A DNA stretch of 64,000 nucleotides from Mugil cephalus (lineage: Eukaryota; Chordata; Actinopteri; Mugiliformes; Mugilidae), in NCBI RefSeq assembly GCF_022458985.1, contig NC_061774.1, positions 19,810,697 through 19,874,696 on the forward strand. Reading direction: 5' to 3'. Under the pieces are notes generated by a model. It had not been told where the DNA came from, ran no database searches, and saw only the letters and a program-made list of their open reading frames with translations. A program made the position numbers and the translations under genes. Shown piece after piece: positions 1-13,277 of this stretch (position 1 is its first letter; the number at the start of each line of letters is the position of its first letter).

Positions 1-424
1 GTGAGCGGGATTGACAAAACAAAGGCACGAATTGCAGAAACAAAAAATGACACAATATCGGCTCGGGAAGAAATCTGTTGCATATGTTGCCATTTTCAAT
101 TTCAGTTTATTATGAAAGAACTCAGTTGTTTCTGTATCTTACTTGCCCTATAAATAACTGCAGTGTAGTTGGCCTCAGCAGTCAAGTGCAAAAGGCACCT
201 CCCCTTTAAAGTCAGTTTTTCCATTCCTTTTTCTGAGAGCGTTTGGTGTCACACATTTAGGGAGGATTTAAATGGAGGTTCCTTAGTGGACGTATCAGGT
301 TTCTTATGCAAGCATTTAATAATAAAGTTTTTCCCCTGTCCTTGTTTAACGAATATTACAGTCCGTGCAGCTGTCACACTTTCACCATAGTAAATACATT
401 ACTGTCTGCTGGTTTTATTTCCAG

Positions 425-3400
425 TCTGCTCGGTCCACTCATCCGAGCGCCTGGAGAAGGAGAAGGAAGAGCTGCGTGTGTCTCTGGAGGACGCACTGCA
501 GAGGCTGCAGGACCAGCACCAGAATGACCTGTCTGAGCTGGAGCAGAGGCTGCAGGCTTTTTATCAGGCCGAGTGGGACAAGGTTCACCTCACCTACCAG
601 GAGGAAGCTGACAAATGCAAGACTCTCATGCAACAGCAGGTTTGTCCCCATTTTAATTCCTTTGTATTTAATGTAATTTAATTTATTTGAGAGTTGTTCA
701 GGGAGATTCACAGCATCTGCTTTTATATTTATTACATTTATTTAAAGGACAGTCTTGAAGGATAACATGTACACGCCCTTAGATGTTATTTAATCTAATG
801 TTGCAATGTTTTGTAATAAAGAATAACTTTATCGTGTGCTCTGTTGATTAGATGGTTGAGCTTAAAGCCAGTCATGAAGCCATGAAGCTGGAACTAGAAA
901 ACAGCCATGAAGAACAGCTGCAGTGTGTCAAGCAGCAGTATGAGATGTCACTGGAAGGTGAGCGAACTGTACTTTGCAGCTGAAGTTGATGATTTCCTAG
1001 TTTAATAATGCCCGTTCCATTGTAGTTTTTTGCATCATGGGTATGAAATTGTGAATAGCTTTAACCTTTTGAGGTGCAATTTTCAGAAATGTTTTAATGC
1101 CACATAACATGTAAACGTTTCAGAGCTCAGGAACGTTCACAATGAGGAGCTGCAGTGTTTGGGCAAAACCTTAAAAGATGCTGAAGATGCTCTATCCGTA
1201 AGCTCCTTTTTCTAACTAATGTCCACCAACAACATGTCATGAGAATACCAATCTGATGAGCTACTGTGTTAGACTTTACTCAGTGGCTTTGTTTTTGCTG
1301 TGTGCATCCACAGAGACAGATTCAAGAGCTGACTGCAGAGAATAAGGCCCTAATTGAGAAGCTCACTGCAGAGGAGAACAGAAGGAAAGCGCTGGCTGAA
1401 AAGAGTCAGGTACTCTTGTGTGGACTTATTATAGCAGAGCTCCACTTTGTAAACATCTCATGACTCCGATGCCCCAAGCATTGAAGGTGGAAAAGAACAA
1501 AAATCAATACATTCACTTGATTCTTAAGTAACCCATGTTCTCCTTTTGGTCAGTTTGACTTTCCTTAAATGTGAAACATGATGAGTTATACTCTACTACA
1601 CCATATATCTGTATTAGCTGGGAGCTCTGCCTGTCTCCTGTGCCCAGACTGTAGATTTTAATTTTCCCAGAGTGCTGCTCTTTGCTCAGACTGACACTCC
1701 TCATTAGTATTAAGTGGTTGCCACATGTACCCAGCATCGTTCCCTGGCACTGAAGAGTAATTAGGCTAACTACCTAGCATTATTCTGCTACTCCCCATTT
1801 GTTAATGATACATTAATTAGAACAGCAGTATTAGCAACACATGTGGAAAAGAATATTGGTAGTAGTTAAGACTCCCACCATAATACTACTACTATAATAA
1901 TAATAATCATCATAATAACAATAATAACAACAACAACAAAAATAATAATGCATAAAAACATATAACAGAACAAGCAGAAAAAAAACTGCTGCGTATAAAA
2001 CCTTAATGCTCAAGGTTTATTGGCTACATTTAAATGGACAATATTTCTTCAACTGATGGAAATTATTCTCATTACAAATGGCACTAAAACAACTGTTTAC
2101 ATAAACCCTAAATTTCATTTTTCATTTTATTATATATAGTATTTGTTTACATGCTCCAAAACATTAGTTTTATTATCAAAATATTTTTTTTTTGAGGAGA
2201 TTTGTGGACTGGTTCTTTCTGCTTTGGATCATCCAATATAATAGAAGAATAAATGTTTCCTCAACTGCGCTGAGTTCATTAAATGGAAGAAGATGAAGTC
2301 AGAGACAAGTGAGAGCCAGGTTTTAAACAGAGCTGCCTGGCTTTGTTCATCGTTTCACATACTTGTTTGAACGACTTGTTGTTATGTTACTTCTGCGACT
2401 CTGTCATCGCTCCCAGAAACTCGTCAAGTCAGCTGATGTTTACCCTACGTGAGACAAACAGAAACAAAGACAAACAGACCGTCAACATTTTGACATGTTT
2501 ATTAGGCGTTAATTTCATCCTGTAATGAATGATAACTCCTTCGGATCAGTCTTTTTTAACTGAGTTTGTTACATGAGGTGTTTTTTTGGGATTGTTTTTC
2601 TGGTTATTAGTTAAGTACTAGTGTCCATGCAACTGTAGTGAGTGTCCCTGTGAGTGCATAAGGTAAATATTTAGTTTGGGACGTATGACTCGGCTGTTGT
2701 GTGTTCTACATTTGCAACTACGTGACAGTTCTGAGGCTTGATGTATTAATGCACCCATTTTTATATATATATATAAATATAAGACCACAAACAATTTCCT
2801 TTACTTTATTTATCCCCACAGAAGGACTCTCACACACAGTATCTGGAGCACGAGTTAGAGAGTCTCAAAGTAGTGCTGGACATCAAAACCAAACAGCTCC
2901 ACCAGCAGGAGAAGAAGCTGATGGAGATCGACAAACTGGTGAGACAGATAAAAATAATAAAAAGCAATATTACTGCAAAGAATCAATAAATCACTCTGTA
3001 TATTGTTTTGTCAAAGACGGAGAAAAATCTGAAGTTGGATGAAAGCCTTCAGAAAGTCACGCAGGAAAATGAAGACCTCAAAGCCCGCATGGAAAGACAT
3101 GCTGCTCTGTCAAGGTAAGAGTCCGAGAGAGCTCATAGTGACTAAGCTTTCAAATTACTGTCTTCATTATACCGTCAAACCTTTTCCTGTGCACCATAAA
3201 CCACCATTATTTTCTACAAACTATTCATCTCTGAAGCCAAAGTCTTAAACTAGGTCACATTCTCCTTTCTTATAACAAACACGGTCACTGTTTATTTTGA
3301 CATAACACGTCACCCTGGAGCTGCAGACCAGAAAACTCACTAGAATACCAGGCTTCAGCAGCTGGAAAGGGAAATAAAACAATAACAAATACACAATTTC

Positions 3401-3849
3401 CTCCTGTTTTTGTATAGTTTGATCAAAGCTGTTCAGGAAATAACTCTGCATTCTTGAAATGAAAACTGCCGTATAAACTGCATATTTTATTGTAGATGTT
3501 TGGTTCTGTTTTCACTGTGGATTGTTTTCATGTAGTACAATACTGTTGTGGTCTTCATGTGTATAAAGGTCCGTTCTCCTGCTCTCGTCTAACTTGTGTG
3601 TTGTTGTTGACGCACCACAGACAGCTGTCCACAGAGCAGGCCGTGCTGCAGGAGTCCCTTCACAAGGAGTCCAAGGTAAACAAGCGCTTGTCCATGGAGA
3701 ACGAGGAGCTGCTGTGGAAGCTTCATAACGGAGACCTGAGCAGCCCCCGCAAGGCGTCCCCCTCCTCCACCTCCCCCTCCCACTCCTTCAGCTTGCAGTC
3801 GCCTCGCAGCTCTGGGGTCTTCTCCAGCCCTCCCGTCTCGCCCAGATAA
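425..3849 (+). CDS. mtus1: Microtubule-associated tumor suppressor 1 (MTUS1/ATIP), 3' part of gene
   Basis: Seven coding exons join in one frame with AG/GT borders: 425-639, 852-957, 1124-1197, 1314-1409, 2822-2938, 3017-3114, 3621-3849 (stop TAA 3847-3849). They encode about 311 residues, almost entirely heptad-like coiled coil rich in E, K, Q and L. A short Ser/Pro-rich tail ends in SPPVSPR. The stretches [33 protein letters not shown] and [18 protein letters not shown] are the signature C-terminus of MTUS1. In the family this coiled coil mediates dimerisation and microtubule binding, and the ATIP forms bind the angiotensin AT2 receptor. The first exon seen is entered in mid-codon (two bases), so the large 5' exons lie left of the window. 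MTUS2 is the nearest alternative; the neighbour pdgfrl and the C-terminal sequence favour MTUS1. Confidence 0.95.
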
Positions 3850-4860
3850 CGATGGGCCACTGCTTCCAGGAAGCAGACGCCCGTGTTTGAGTTCTCCTCT
3901 GGAATTAAGAGCCATGTTTGTTTCCTGGTTATTTACCAAAACAACAGTCTGACATTAAACTCCTTCAGGATCAGACGAACTTTGACACTTTCTGTGTAGA
4001 GATGCTACAGACTGCAAAAACAAAAACAAAAAAAAAGAAAAGAAAATGATGCACAGAAGCACTTATTAAGCAAGGCCAGCTTGTTGTTTGCCTTTCACGT
4101 CGGAAATGAAATGGGGAAATGATGGGGAAATGAAATCTCAGGACTTCTATGTGATGAAACACTATTTTTGTTATTTGTACATGTTGTCGGAGGCTTGTCT
4201 TTCCTGAAGCTCAGCACAGACACAGACGTTAAGTACAGGCTACAAATCACGCATGCAGGTCTGCGGCTTTTTTGTGTCTCCAGAGACCACTTTGGAGACA
4301 TTTTAAAGTCTGAAATCAGAATACGGAAGACACTATATGTATTTTTGACACAAATATCTAAGGAATCTGGAAGTGCTTCTGTTGGATTCCTGCACCATTT
4401 CTCACAACCATCAGACGTTTCACACTAACATCCCTCTGCTAGTCGGTACATCGGGACGGCAGATGCTTCTGGCTGAAAGAGAAATGCCGATTTCCATATG
4501 CACTCATGGAACTTCAGCGTTTCCTTAAGGTTATGTTACTTTTAAAGGGTCTGGATCGACAGTTCAAGGGTCACCTGTGGCTTCTAACACACGTTTCATG
4601 TCGTTTTCATGTTTGTTCGTTCGTTTGACCAAGGGACCAATCAACACACGTCTTTGAGCATGTGTTTGAGTCCGTCTCCCCTCACCGAAGCCTCCTAATG
4701 CAGCTTTAAAGTCAGGGTCTTTTGCGGAGGTGACCAGAAACAGCTTTGATTGTTAACGTCAGAGACACTGCATCTTCAAGTATTTCGTGTGGAATCAGTA
4801 CATTATATTATAAGTGTGTTTGAAATATGCATTTAATAAAGTCTTGTATTAAACCTGAAG
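3850..4860 (+). terminator. mtus1: mtus1 3' UTR and polyadenylation signal
   Basis: About 1 kb of non-coding sequence follows the mtus1 stop. A canonical AATAAA lies at 4835-4840 and an ATTAAA about 10 bases further on. No ORF here resembles a protein. This is the most likely 3' end of the mtus1 transcript. Confidence 0.7.
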
Positions 4861-5810
4861 CTGTTCATCTGTGAAATTGTCCAAAACAAAATCGGAAAAG
4901 TGATCTCCATCTTCAAATACTTTATTCATGACTAGAGTGGGATCTGCCCTCTTGTCCATTATCTGTTTGCTGTTTTAGAAACCACAAGCGTTCACGTCCT
5001 AATCCAAAGTATATTTCAAAATCACAGCCGCCAGAAACTAGTCAGCAAAATGGAAATTGCAGCAAGTGTTGCATTGGATCGCAGTAAGCTCTGGGCCTGC
5101 AGATGACATTCCACATACGGAGAACATTAGGACACCAGCCTGGCACGCGGTTCAGTTTTAAACCAGATTCACCTCTTAAGACATCCCGTAAAATCAGAGC
5201 AAGTCTGATACAGCTGCAGCTTTTTTTTTTTTTTTTCTAGCATGATTCACTTTGAATATCGTAAAAAAAAAAAAATTTAAAAATCTGATTAGTCCCAACT
5301 GTTAAAATCAGGTGTCGGGAACATGTAAAGCGCTTGTAATTTAAATCATAATTTCACAATTAGAAAGTTACAGTGAAGCTTTGTTTTTGATAAATGTAGG
5401 TGTTGGGTCTTATATTTGCACACTTTGGCAGTCTATATTAAACCCTGACTCTTGTGGAGCATCACATGAAGCAAATTATGAGACAGTTTTGGCTTCTTTT
5501 TCCTTTTTTTTTTCTTTGTGTTATCAAATCTTCTAAGAGATGTTTGGTAGGTTTGAGATCTGGTGACTCTGGGGGAGTGAACAGCTCTGCTCACTCTTTT
5601 GGACTTGAGATAGTTGTGATTCGTGTTTAATCTCATTGTCCTGCTTCAAATCCAATCTTCTTCTGACATCTTTTTAAGGTCCCGGGGGGACTGCCGCGCC
5701 GCACTCCTTTCAGATCTGATTAAAAATGTCATCCAAAATAATTTTATTACATTGTTGAAACCCCTCCAACTCCACTCAAAGGTCAAAATGAACATTTCAA
5801 CAAAGCACTT
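4861..5810. other. Intergenic spacer between convergent mtus1 and pdgfrl
   Basis: About 1 kb separates the two convergent 3' ends. It holds T and A runs near 5221-5236 and 5263-5276 and no recognisable gene or element. The short ORFs here lack coding character. Confidence 0.6.
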
Positions 5811-5819
5811 GGCAAATCT

Positions 5820-5825
5820 TTTATT
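5820..5825 (-). terminator. pdgfrl: pdgfrl polyadenylation signal
   Basis: TTTATT on the plus strand reads AATAAA on the minus strand, about 90 bases after the pdgfrl stop codon (5915-5917). It would give a very short 3' UTR. Confidence 0.6.
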
Positions 5826-5914
5826 GTAGTCAGTCTAAAAAAAACATTTATGTATATATACACATGCTGGTCTGTCTCACATCACCATTATGTCATAGCA
5901 CAGACCTCCACTGG

Positions 5915-8900
5915 CTATTTGGAGACGACGCGTGTCGTCACGATGGTCTCACCCTGCGGGTTCTTCACTTTGCACACATAGTTTCCAAAGTCGATGGTCT
6001 CCATGTCCTCCACGGTCATGACGCTCTGTGTGACCCGCGTGGTGTGACCCATGCCTCTGTTAACCAGCCTCCAGGAGGTTTGGATGTGAACCGGGCGGTG
6101 GTGGCCCTGCGCTCAGAACAAACACGCTGGTCACGATCAGCAGGGAAGTAAACCGATTTATTATTCAAAGCGAAGTCGCCCTCCAGTTAAAAATGTCCTT
6201 TCTCTTTTCTCAGATCTTAATGTGAGCGTTATTCTGTGACATCGTTGTTCAGAATAAGGAAAAAAAAATAGTATGTAAGATTAAATTGACAAATATGCTC
6301 AAATAGACTGAATCTTAAAAGTGTTTATGTACAGATGCAGGTTAAATGACATGTAGTATATAATCAGCTTTTACAGAGTGCGCCACTGTCACTATACATT
6401 TATTTACGTTTTTCAGTAATTACACTGAATGAATGAATTAACCGTATTTGCATTTGAATGATTCTTTCAAAACATCCTTGAATTATCTTAGAAAATTAAA
6501 TAGATTCAGTGAATTATTTCCTTATTCTGTCTCATTCTGACTCATAGAGTTATAAAAGATTTACTAAAAAGGAAGCAAAACTCATACTATACTATTGGAT
6601 CTTTATAAACCTCACAAATACTAAAATACCCCATAAATTGATATAAGAAATTTCAAGACTGGATAATTTAGACATTATTTGTATATTTTATTTGTTGTTT
6701 CATGTATAAAAGACATTTATTATCAATTGGCTACATTTTACTTTTTTATTTTCTTTGTTTGATACTTTTAACTTTATTATGTTTTATTCATTATTTTTAC
6801 TTATTAGGTATTAGTATTAGGCTTACTCACTTTTTTTGTACAATTCTGCACTGAACATACTTAAATAGATCAATAAAGGATCAGTTTATTGACAAGTGGC
6901 ACTCTTTAGACTCTATGCAGCTGGCCAACATTATATTTCTATTTATTTATATCTGTGTGCATTAGATTCCAGCTGTCAATCATTGTTCTGCACTGAATAG
7001 TTTAGTTTTCTTCTTAGCTCCCAGGTTAAAATACCTAAAATAAAATACAGTGAATTCCTCTGCTGGCGTAATATGATTGAACTGGAGTGAACTGGGTTTC
7101 GGTCCAGTATTACCTGACCAGGATAAGACCAGGTGAAGCTCACGTCCACCTCTGGTTCTCCCAGCACGGTGCATGTCACGTTGACGTTGTCCCCCCCACT
7201 TGCAGAGTTTGGAACGGCCTCGAGGCTCACGAACGGTGGTCCACTGGGAACTGCCAACGAGAGAAAGGCAGAATTACACGGAGTCAAGTCTTGGCATTCA
7301 CGTTCACTTCGTTAGGAGTCACTATACTTTAAACAGTTTATGCATAAAAGTGGATAAAACCTGATGCTTTTAAAACAGACGTTTCTCTCCGTCTACCATT
7401 CAAACATGCCACAGCTGCTTAAATTCACCGAAACCACACTCAATTTCCCTTTCATATATTCATCTCTCCTCCCGGTTCCAAAATCCAGACTGAGTTTCCG
7501 TTTTAACTGGCGAGCGTCCACACAAACCAGGCCGCGCAGTGGGGAGTGGGAGAGGGAGGCTTCTGACATTTTTTGAAATGCAACCATTTTCCTGGAAGCT
7601 GATGAAGCGCAGTGAGCAGCCCCTAGATTGATGACTCAGTGAAACGCCTCTCTTAGTGGTTCTTGGCGCTTTCGGCTATAAAACCAATGAAGTAAATGGT
7701 CATGTTTGACAGCTGAAGGCAAAGAATGATGCTGATTCACTGCCTGCACCGAGGTGTCGTGTGAAGGATGTCTCCCTCACCCTCCACGTAAAGCAGCTGG
7801 TACTTGGTGGAGATCTGGGGGTTGCCCTTGGTCACGGCCTTGCAGTAGAAGACTCCCTGGAGATCTGAACGGGGACTCAGCAGAACGAAGCCCTTGGTGG
7901 GGTCGTAGGTCATCAGAGTCCTGTTCGCCGGGATCTCCTCCGGAGGGACCTCCCTGTGCAGAGACGTCTTGGCCTGCGGATTGGTCACGCGGCAGGGCAC
8001 CACCGCGGGGCTGTCCGGGCGCAGGTACACGATCTCGACGTGGATGGCCGACGGGACGAAGAGGTTGTCTTTGTCTGGGTGGACGAGAGGTGTTATTTTT
8101 AACGAGATGTTTTTTTTAAAGGTGCAAATGTAGTCAGTTTTGAGCTAAAACATGGGTCTTCAACAGGGGCAAAATCTTTGGTTGATTAGACATTTTAATA
8201 TGTTTTTTGATCATTATTATTATTATTATTATTTTCCCCCACAAACTTAAATTTCTTTAAACACACATTATTATGAGACCTGTCAATCTAAGCCTCCTGT
8301 ACACGGTAGGCCCCACCCCTATTGCTGCTGAGCCAATCACGAGGCCGCATATTACACACCGACTCTGTTCAGGTTCCCTGCGATTGTCCCAGAGCCTATC
8401 CAGCCCCCAGGTGGAATCGCAGACGCACGCTGCTTTGTTTATGTCAGATATGTTTACAGCAGTTGGCCACCCTACTGTTGCACATGTCTGAAATAATAAT
8501 AATAAAAAAATTTGAACCTGTGTATTATTTGAATAGCTCAATATTGAATGCAAAATGATAATGATGATGTATATTTCTAAATAGCACCAGGCCGAGTTTA
8601 ATACATAACACATATAGTAGATATATACTTAATCTCTCATCAGTTTGGGGGTCCTCGGCCTGAAAAAAAACACTGAAGACCCCTGGTTTAAACCATGGTC
8701 TCATATCAATAAGATCTAGCGTCAAGGATTTAGTGGCATCTAGTGGTGAGTTGCAGATTGGAATGAATGAATGTCCCTCCCTTTCCCAGCTTGTTGACAA
8801 ATAAACTGCTAAAAATGCAAAATGCCCTCTCTAGATCCAACCAGAGGCGCGGGTTGTCAACAGGTAGGGAGGCAACTTCTTAGGACAACCAGGTCAATAG

Positions 8901-9281
8901 AGGACTAACAAACTTTAATCTTTAAAAGCGATGACGACTTTAACAGTATTTTAACAGGAAACCTTCCTAAAAGGTTGTTATTCTTCCGTAATCTTGTTTA
9001 AATATGAATTATTTCTTTTATTTGTTTCTCAAGCAAGTTTCTCCCTTTCTCAAGCAAGGGACAGGTGTTTATTTATTTTTTTTTTGTTTTGTTTTTTACC
9101 AGGATGAGAGAGGCAGCAGAAGTCATTACTGTATATTTTCTCTTTGCCAGTCTGAAGAAAACACACCAAAGGTAATTTTTTGCCTGACAACTCAGCACAT
9201 TCAGTACCATCACATGTCGTGTATAGTGGTACTGGCAAGCAAGTTAATAGTGCACAATTCAGAATGATTCCTCTTGGCGTA

Positions 9282-9333
<52 letters not shown>

Positions 9334-11741
9334 AAAAGGAAAAGGTGAAAGAGGAGAAAGCAAATGAAGCTGATGATGAACAGTTAATAATATTAATAAT
9401 AATAATAATATTTTAACTGAATGCTGCTAATCTAGCCTTAACTACGTTGTTATATAAAATAACGTCTATTAGCATCACATTTTTTTCAGTAGTTCTGAGT
9501 CAACTTATCCAGCAGACCAGTGTCTCCAGCTCTGTTGTCTGTTACTAAGTCTAGAAGATATGCAAATATTTTTATATTTGTCATTAGGGGCCCAGTAGAT
9601 TCTAGAAATGTCCCTGGATCCAGTGTTTGGTTTGTGAGCTGTTGTAAGAACAAATGGTGATGTAGCTATGAAGGATTCATTCAAAGCTAACAAAAACACA
9701 ACGGTATTAAATAGCAAGAAATTCTAAAATATAATCATATCAAATATTATAATACATCTCTGTCTGTTTACGTTTTCACTGGTGACTTGGTTGAAACTAA
9801 AAGTCTTGACCATTAATAGTATCTGAGGTGTTATGTTCTGGAGAAATTACTCTGTGAATCATCGTGGAAAGGGGTACCACAGTATATGCTACGGAAAAAC
9901 ATTTTGATTCCATATTTAATTCAACACTTGCTGAGGAAGGAGTCATCACCTACTCAGGCCATTGACGGCAACAGAACCGTAAAAGGGAATGTTTTCCATT
10001 TAGGTCAGCAGCTTCCAGCGTCCTGGTATTGAGCATGCTCACATGACTCATTAATGAACTTTTTAGTTATGTTCCTGCAGTGACAAGTCAGAATACATGC
10101 TGCTGGTTTTCCACTGTTCACAGATCACTTTAAAGCCATGTGTCTGGCCACATGTTTAATGTGCATCCTCCTTTTAGCTTTGTTTTGGTCCGTTTTGGCT
10201 CATGCTATGTTTGTCAGCTCGCCCCCTATAAGTAGTTAGTGTATGCAGTGTTGTTCAATCAAAATAGCGAAGCTAAACTAAAACAAAGGGCTGAAAGACA
10301 GTAAACTAATTGCATGGTTGCAGTATACTTAGTCATACTTTAGATTTATTGTTAACGTAAAATGATCAGAGCACAACCCAAAACTTAAGTGGATATTTCT
10401 GATCTCCTATCTTAAATTGTTTATTAACTTATACTTTATTCATTATTCACTTGTATCATCTGCCAAAATGTGCTTTTTGTACAAATCACCTGTGAAATAG
10501 ATGTATGAGGAGTAAGTGCGATCGTGGTCCCTCTCACACTCGGTCCCATCGCACACGATCACCCAGCAGCTGTAGGACCCAGTGTCAGCAGCAGAGGGCG
10601 ACGTCAGGATCAGCTGGCTGTACTTGTCACTTTGCTTGATGCTGCGGGCGAGACACAAAGTGTGAGATTCACGACGACGTCTGCGGGCGTGGGAACAGCT
10701 GACGTGCCCTCCTTGCATCACCTGAGGCGGGAGTCGTTGTAGGTGTCCAGGTAGGTCGGGTAGGACCATCCGATGTTGGTGCCTTTGCAGCGCAGCTCCA
10801 TGCTCCTCCCCGGGTTCTGGGTCGTGGTCGGGCCCAGGCGCAGGAAGCGGCCTTTGTCCAGCACCTGGGTCAGCAGGGACTGGCCTTTGACTCCTACGTC
10901 CTTTACTTTAGGGTTGCGCATCTTCACCCGCTTCCCACCCGGCCGGATGCGGTTCTCACCTACGTCTTTTCTCCTCTTGAGCTGCTGGCAGACACCTGCA
11001 TGCACGTAGATACAGAGGAGGGAAAGGAGAGACGCGAGTAACAACGATAACAAAGTCCCAACTTCTGTTTCTGCCCTGAACCTGGTCCACTCCTGACAGA
11101 CACAGCACAGGGTTTGCTTCTCTTTCTCCCAGCTGTGATAACATTTGAACAGGAAGTGCGAAATCCTTGTTACTGGCACATAATGTCCAAGCCAGGAACC
11201 GCACAATCCAGCAAAGCCACAGTAGAGTTTATCAGCGTGGAGTGTAGACTTTCATAATGTGTTGTTTTATTCTTCAGTGCAGGATTAATGACGAGGAAAG
11301 GTCAGCAGTAAAGGGCAGATAATTAGAAACGCCTGTTGCATGCCTCAGACCCAGCTGGTTTGAGTTGGTCTGCAGAAGCCCTTCGGAAAATCTTACACAT
11401 CTTTTGCACGCCTTTGCACGCGTACACTTAAAATACAGCGGACCACTGGCTCTCGGAGAGACGATAAAGTGACACAGTGTTCTGATATACTGAATGTTTG
11501 TGGATGAGACATACTAAAATGTAAATGCACCTCCCACAGTACGCCCATCTCAGTGAGTGGTGCCCACAGCCAGTATTTAAACAGCCTCGCGTTACCTAAT
11601 CCTCCCTCTTGCAGGTCACATCGTCGGGACGATACTCACACTACTTCTGCGTCACTCACAAATAGACAGATGTAGACTTTACTCACCATCCTGGAGCTCT
11701 GTCCAGAGCAGTGCCAGGCTAAGAACAACCCAGAGCTTCAT
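5915..11741 (-). CDS. pdgfrl: Platelet-derived growth factor receptor-like protein (PDGFRL), complete
   Basis: Six coding exons on the minus strand, in transcript order: 11741-11687 (ATG 11741-11739), 10995-10722, 10641-10490, 8074-7781, 7250-7114, 6106-5915 (stop TAG). All borders are GT-AG and phases agree. The product is 367 residues (human about 375). A hydrophobic signal peptide begins MKLWVVLSLALLW. A basic linker follows (residues 25-56), then Ig-type cysteine pairs at about C88-C135 (RCKGTNIGW ... SYSCWV), C188-C238 and C285-C349. The QVLDKGRF and GWSYPTYLDTYNDSRL stretches are PDGFRL hallmarks. There is no transmembrane or kinase segment, so it is a secreted Ig protein related to the PDGF receptor ectodomain. 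In human it is a candidate tumour suppressor; its ligand is not settled. One sequon (NRT) lies near residue 211. Confidence 0.95.
8151..8690. mobile_element. hAT-like non-autonomous element, copy A (pdgfrl intron 3)
   Basis: The left edge GGGTCTTCAAC and the right edge TGAAGACCCCTGG form imperfect terminal inverted repeats of the CAGGGGTCTTCA type seen in hAT elements. Interior stretches GGTTGATTAGACATTTT and GCCGAGTTTAATA recur in a second copy at 56030-56310. Copy A carries about 210 extra bases (roughly 8277-8490). There is no transposase ORF. Superfamily assignment rests on the end sequences only. Confidence 0.5.
9281..9334. repeat. (GAAA)n microsatellite
   Basis: About 13 uninterrupted AAAG units, followed by purine-rich sequence and, near 9389-9412, an AT-rich (TAA)n tract. 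It lies in pdgfrl intron 3. Confidence 0.95.
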
Positions 11742-12079
11742 GGTCAGAGGGACGAAAGACGGTGCTGATGGGGACGATCTGGTGAATGGCTCAGAGGGAA
11801 CTCTGCAGGCTCCAGACGCCCTGTTTAGATTCCCAGCTTCATCCTCCTCACAGACTGAAAGGAGGAGGGAAAAAACTCAAGAGTTCCTCTGTTTACTCCC
11901 TCTCCTCAGATATAAAGAGCAGATAGGTGTGATCTGGAGCCCTCTGCTGGACCTGAGAGTAAACTACTCTTCTTTTAAAGGAATGTTTTTTTCTCTCTCC
12001 CTCAAATCCATCTTGAAACAGTTGACTACGTGCATACTGAAACAGTTTTCAGCCTGAGTAATTGTGTCTCTTTACCAAG

Positions 12080-12345
12080 AGCAGAATATCTTTTCCCTCT
12101 GTCTGCTGGTAAATTGCACAAACTCATGCTTTTTTGCACAAACTTGCACAAATTCATGCTGCTATGTTGCCATTTTTATTTGTTTATTTTTGTCTATACT
12201 ATTTTTATTTAGTACCTGTATACTATATACTGTTACTTTTGGGGAATAATCCGGGACCTGGGTGCATAATTTCGTTCCATCTCATGCTTTAGTACGTTGT
12301 GAAAGAAAAATAAAAATCCTTGAATCCTTGAATTTCAATCCTTTG
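12080..12345 (+). mobile_element. Degenerate LINE 3' tail
   Basis: An AT-rich stretch ends with ATAATTTCGTTCCATCTC, then AATAAAAATCCTTGAATC and a short TTGAATC-type repeat. This ending is typical of fish LINE (L2/CR1-like) 3' tails. No reverse transcriptase fragment is recognisable. It lies upstream of pdgfrl. Confidence 0.45.
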
Positions 12346-12571
12346 AATTTTCAATTTTGTTTTATTTCGTCATCTGCAATAGTACTTGTCAGATCGGCTT
12401 ACATTGTCTTGCTATTCTTTCATAAACCGCTCCTCTTTTTCTGCTGTGTCTGTCTATCAGTGTCAATTCTGTGTCATTTGTGGCTGCTCTGTTTTAATGT
12501 CTTTGCTGCTGCTGCATGGACGGACAGGAAGGCCCCAGAACAGCGCCAGTGCCAATAAATAATTTACTACA

Positions 12572-12624
12572 AATGCAGTTTCTTTGAAACTGCATTCTCT
12601 CTGGACTGAAGTAGTCCAGAGAGA
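12572..12624. repeat. Two back-to-back perfect hairpins
   Basis: Hairpin 1 has an 11-bp stem, AATGCAGTTTC at 12572-12582 pairing with 12586-12596, and a 3-base loop. Hairpin 2 follows at once with a 12-bp stem, TCTCTCTGGACT at 12596-12607 pairing with 12613-12624, and a 5-base loop. Both stems are perfect. The flanks are AT-rich (AATAAATAATTT / TTTAAATAAATT). No gene is involved. Confidence 0.85.
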
Positions 12625-12629
12625 AACAT

Positions 12630-13275
12630 TTTAAATAAATTATGTATCACAAGGGAGTTCCACTAAACCTATTTTTGTTTTTTGTGTTTTTTTTTTAAAT
12701 GTCCTTCTAATTAACCAACACAATCAAAGAATTAAAATCTGAGGAAGTAACAACAGATCAAACAACATCAACAACTCTCCATTACTGGAAAACACATTTT
12801 ATTTTGTTGTGTTTGTGAAAGGCAGCGAGTGGCACTATGTTTCTATTTCTATTTCTACACTACATATCCTGTAACCACGATGGGAGACTCGACGCTTGTC
12901 AGTGTCGAGGTTCAGTGTAGTAGAATAGACTCCTGCTGAGAAACGCTCCTGTATTTGTTCCACACTTATTTCGACCGCTGAACACATCCCTCCACAGCAG
13001 ATGGTATTAAACACTGGTAGCGCAGATCAGCCACCAAGCAAGTTTTCTGTTATAGCCCCGAGCTCATTGAGCGAAACACCAGCACATGGGAGACAATGGA
13101 AACATTGATAGAATCTCTTCCCACCTCAATGATATATTAACATGTCTGCAACTGTTTCCAATTAGCACAGAATATTTAACAAACAGGAAAATATGACAGA
13201 GAGAAAAACGAAACCACATAGTTTCTGAGTCCTGTATCAAATCACAATCTTTCTGTACAGAATGTAACAGGTCGG
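12630..13275. other. Non-coding interval
   Basis: AT-rich sequence between the hairpin pair and the next MITE. I see no conserved ORF, RNA gene or recognisable repeat in it. Confidence 0.5.
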
Positions 13276-13277
13276 AG

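Noticed and set aside
11905..11920. TATA box for pdgfrl at ATATAAAGAG
   Set aside because: The TATAAA sense is on the plus strand, while pdgfrl is transcribed from the minus strand. The reverse reading is a weak match.
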